DNA of 8,499 nucleotides from NCBI GenBank assembly GCA_004554425.1, contig SFMI01000073.1, positions 1 to 8,499 of the forward strand. The letters are read 5' to 3'. Within the stretch, counting starts at the first letter, position 1, and every line of letters starts with the position of its first letter. The notes beneath the pieces were generated by a model that did not search any database, was not told where the DNA came from, and saw nothing but the letters and a program-made list of their open reading frames with translations. Both the position numbers and the translations under genes were made by a program. Source of the DNA: Candidatus Saccharimonadota bacterium (lineage in GTDB: Bacteria; Eremiobacterota; Xenobia; Xenobiales; Xenobiaceae). Shown here piece by piece: positions 6,599 through 8,499 of the stretch.

Positions 6599-8359
6599 AT
6601 GAATTTAAAGCACACTTTTGTTCCGGCTGCCGCCGCTGCAGTTTTAGCGATACTTACTTCTATGCCTGTAAGCGCTAAGCCTGATCAAAATCGAACTGCC
6701 CAAGATTCTTCGGCTCAGCATTCTGTTTACAAGCAGACTTTGGCTCAAAAAGCCAAACAAAGCAACAAAACTAAAGCCAAAGTTAGCAAAACGGCAGCCA
6801 AACAAGCTCCTGTCAACAAAGTCTCCCAAAAAGATTTGGACAGCGCTTTGGAAATGCTTGATAAAGCTTTGCTCCTGGTCAAAACTGAAGCCAGAGAAAA
6901 AGCCAAGCCGGGAAAGATTACCAATTGTGCTTTCGACGCCATGACCTTATTCATGGAAGACAACAAGCTCACTTCCGATTTCTTTAAACAAATCGATGTC
7001 GACGCTACTCCTGAAGAAGCCAATAAATCCTTGCGCTCTCAATTTATCAAGGCTGCCAACACCTACCCTCAGTTGATGAAAGATCAAATGCTGACCATGG
7101 CTGCCCTTAAAGGCATAATGAGAGCCACCGACGATCCTTATACAGTATATATGACTCCTGATGAGTATAAAAACCTCAACGAGCAAATGAGCGGAGGCAA
7201 CTTCGGCGGTATAGGTATCGTTATGGGACTGAGCGGAGATGAAAAAGATCCCGCCAATAGCCGCGTTTTAGTCATCAACAAAGTGATGGAAAAAGGGCCG
7301 GCTGCTCGAGTTGGTTTGCGCAATAATGATGAAATTACCCATATTAGCGGTAAATCTACCTATGGTATGAGTTTAGTCCAGTGCTCCAAACTCTTGCGCG
7401 GCGAAGCTGGTTCCACTGTTAAGCTTACTATTCGTCGTCCTAGCTCTGGCCACGTTTTCAACGTTTCCTTAACTCGCGAAGTTATTCACGTAGATACTTT
7501 GAAGCATGAGGTTATCGAGCAAGATGGCGTAAAAGTCGGTTACTTAGCTTTGGGTATTTTTGGTGAAAGTACCAACTCGGAAATGGAAGCTGCTGTTCGT
7601 GATTTAGAAAAGCAAGGATGCCAAGCTTACATTATTGATGTGCGTAACAATTCAGGCGGTTACGTTTCTGCCGCTGTCGATGTTTGCTCCAAGTTTGTCA
7701 AAACTGGCAGTCGTATTGTATCTATTGTCGACGGAGCCGATCATGAGCAAATTATTTACTCACGCCCCAATTTGCATTCTTCCCAAAAGCCCTTAGTTGT
7801 ATTGATAAACAGCAACTCGGCCAGTGCTTCGGAAATTACTGCTGGCGCCATTCGCGACTTAAAGCGCGGCCAACTCGTAGGCGTAAAGTCTTTTGGTAAA
7901 GGCAGTGTGCAAAAGCTTTATCCTTACCAATTCCCGGCCAACAAAACTTCTGCTTTTAAGATTACCACCGCCCATTATCATACTCCAGCCGGTCATGACA
8001 TCCACAAAGCTGGTCTGAAACCAGATGTGGAAGTAAAGATGGAAGATGAGCTTATTTTGGAGCGCGAGAAAGATACTCAGCTGAAGAAAGCTTTGGAAAT
8101 TGTAGCTTCTGAAGCAAAAGTTCAGCAAGAAAGCGCTAAAAAGCAAGAAGAAGCTACCCAAAATGATGCTTCTATTACAGTAAATAGCGTCTTTGATGAA
8201 CTTCCCCATATTGAGAAGTCCCTTTCCGGCTCCTATACAATTACCAAAAGAGTTATGGATGTAAAAGGTGAAAATGTGATCGATAACGTTACAGTAAAAA
8301 CTGCCGACGGTAAAGAGCATCATTTCCGCTTTATCATTAAATCAAAGTTTGGCCAATAA
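6599..8359 (+). CDS. S41 C-terminal processing peptidase, second paralogue with C-terminal extra domain
   Basis: An exported CtpA/Prc-type serine protease (586 aa from ATG 6599). It has a signal peptide (hydrophobic 7-21, probable cleavage after PVSA at 26), a Lys/Ala/Gln-rich linker (about 27-75), an N-terminal helical domain (about 78-195) ending in DDPYTVYMTPDEY (178-190), a PDZ domain (about 199-283; GGIGIVM is its binding-loop strand), and a protease core (about 313-480). Catalytic residues are S409 in SASASEI, K434 in FGKGSVQ and Q438. The usual RGNPGG motif reads RNNSGG (349-354). After the core comes a charged helix (about 482-520, SAKKQEEATQ) and then about 65 residues of beta-like sequence (SGSYTITK to the end) that I do not recognise. 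It aligns along its length with the preceding gene (for example LEKQGCQAYIIDVR against LEKAGCQGYILDLR), so the two arose by duplication. It may be transcribed with the operon or separately. Confidence 0.94.
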   Translation: MNLKHTFVPAAAAAVLAILTSMPVSAKPDQNRTAQDSSAQHSVYKQTLAQKAKQSNKTKAKVSKTAAKQAPVNKVSQKDLDSALEMLDKALLLVKTEAREKAKPGKITNCAFDAMTLFMEDNKLTSDFFKQIDVDATPEEANKSLRSQFIKAANTYPQLMKDQMLTMAALKGIMRATDDPYTVYMTPDEYKNLNEQMSGGNFGGIGIVMGLSGDEKDPANSRVLVINKVMEKGPAARVGLRNNDEITHISGKSTYGMSLVQCSKLLRGEAGSTVKLTIRRPSSGHVFNVSLTREVIHVDTLKHEVIEQDGVKVGYLALGIFGESTNSEMEAAVRDLEKQGCQAYIIDVRNNSGGYVSAAVDVCSKFVKTGSRIVSIVDGADHEQIIYSRPNLHSSQKPLVVLINSNSASASEITAGAIRDLKRGQLVGVKSFGKGSVQKLYPYQFPANKTSAFKITTAHYHTPAGHDIHKAGLKPDVEVKMEDELILEREKDTQLKKALEIVASEAKVQQESAKKQEEATQNDASITVNSVFDELPHIEKSLSGSYTITKRVMDVKGENVIDNVTVKTADGKEHHFRFIIKSKFGQ

Positions 8360-8365
8360 AAGATT

Positions 8366-8499
8366 ATGAGTAACAAAGCTGCTGAAGACACACATCAAAG
8401 CACAGAATCGAATGCAAAGCTCCCGGACTTAGTTCAGGTAGAGGCTGTTTCTGAAGAAGAACCCCAAGCAACTGCTGTTGAGTCCGGTTCGGCTTCTAG
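8366..8499 (+). CDS. Start of an unidentified gene, cut by the window end
   Basis: The frame opens with ATG 8366, 6 nt after the S41 stop, and stays open for 44 codons to the edge; the final bases are not an in-frame stop. The visible part is hydrophilic and acidic, rich in Glu, Ser and Ala (QVEAVSEEEPQATAVES), with no signal peptide. It looks like a disordered N-terminal tail similar in character to the one on FtsX, which may precede a domain outside the window. The SD is weak (AAAAGA just before the ATG), so translation may depend on coupling to the S41 gene. Function cannot be stated. Confidence 0.55.
   Translation, partial: MSNKAAEDTHQSTESNAKLPDLVQVEAVSEEEPQATAVESGSAS

Noticed and set aside
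6571..6600. tRNA-like string GGTTCGATTC followed by CCA near the start of the second S41 gene
   Set aside because: The flanking bases do not form a T-stem (CCAGG against CAGGA), no acceptor or anticodon stem is present upstream, and the CCA is part of the normal leader before ATG 6599.
7859..8323. Minus-strand ORF of 154 residues opposite the second S41 gene
   Set aside because: It lies wholly antisense to conserved protease sequence; its Phe-rich product reflects complementary AAA/GAA codons and has no recognisable domain.

Overview
The window carries a cell-envelope and cell-division gene block from a bacterium, all on the plus strand. From left to right it holds the 3' end of a YD-repeat gene, a small unrecognised ORF, a DedA-family membrane protein, ftsE, ftsX, a coiled-coil M23 (LytM) murein hydrolase, two consecutive S41 C-terminal processing peptidases, and the first 44 codons of another gene. 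Base composition after about position 365 is moderately AT-leaning. The code is standard (TAA, TAG and TGA are all used as stops), and Shine-Dalgarno sequences are clear (AGGAGGT before a TTG start at 3515, AGGAG before 6599). The gene order ftsE-ftsX-M23-S41 is familiar from Firmicutes and from the Cyanobacteria/Melainabacteria side of the tree. I cannot name the organism. The strong SD sites and the TTG start argue against Bacteroidetes, although the YD-repeat tail at the left edge looks Bacteroidetes-like.

Region by region: 1-364 is the end of a YD-repeat protein, visibly richer in G+C and in C-ending codons than the rest. 392-580 is a small hypothetical gene. 581-709 contains a possible short terminator (621-642). 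710-1363 is dedA-like and is followed by a long hairpin plus T-tract (1372-1431), the best terminator in the window. ftsE (1455-2204) and ftsX (2201-3496) overlap by ATGA. The M23 hydrolase follows 18 nt later, and the first S41 peptidase 39 nt after that, so 1455-6433 reads as one operon. A 165-nt gap (6434-6598) with a 10-bp hairpin separates the second S41 peptidase (6599-8359). A further gene starts 6 nt after that and runs off the window.

How the genes may work together: FtsE (cytoplasmic ATPase) and FtsX (membrane) form the type VII ABC mechanotransmitter that activates periplasmic or extracytoplasmic murein hydrolases at the division site. The coiled-coil M23 protein encoded next is the expected partner. 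Unlike EnvC of E. coli, it keeps every zinc-binding and catalytic residue of the LytM fold and is probably a hydrolase itself. The two exported PDZ-serine proteases are natural candidates for processing or degrading the hydrolase or related wall enzymes; that link is inferred from position only. The DedA protein belongs to a family that includes undecaprenyl-phosphate and phospholipid translocases, so it also fits an envelope theme, but it appears to be a separate transcription unit.

The less ordinary points are a roughly 135-residue disordered, charged N-terminal extension on FtsX, the marked divergence of the first S41 paralogue (a linker about 48 residues longer between PDZ and protease core), a C-terminal extra domain on the second S41 paralogue, and the composition break at the left edge. 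I saw no mobile element, CRISPR array, tRNA or rRNA.
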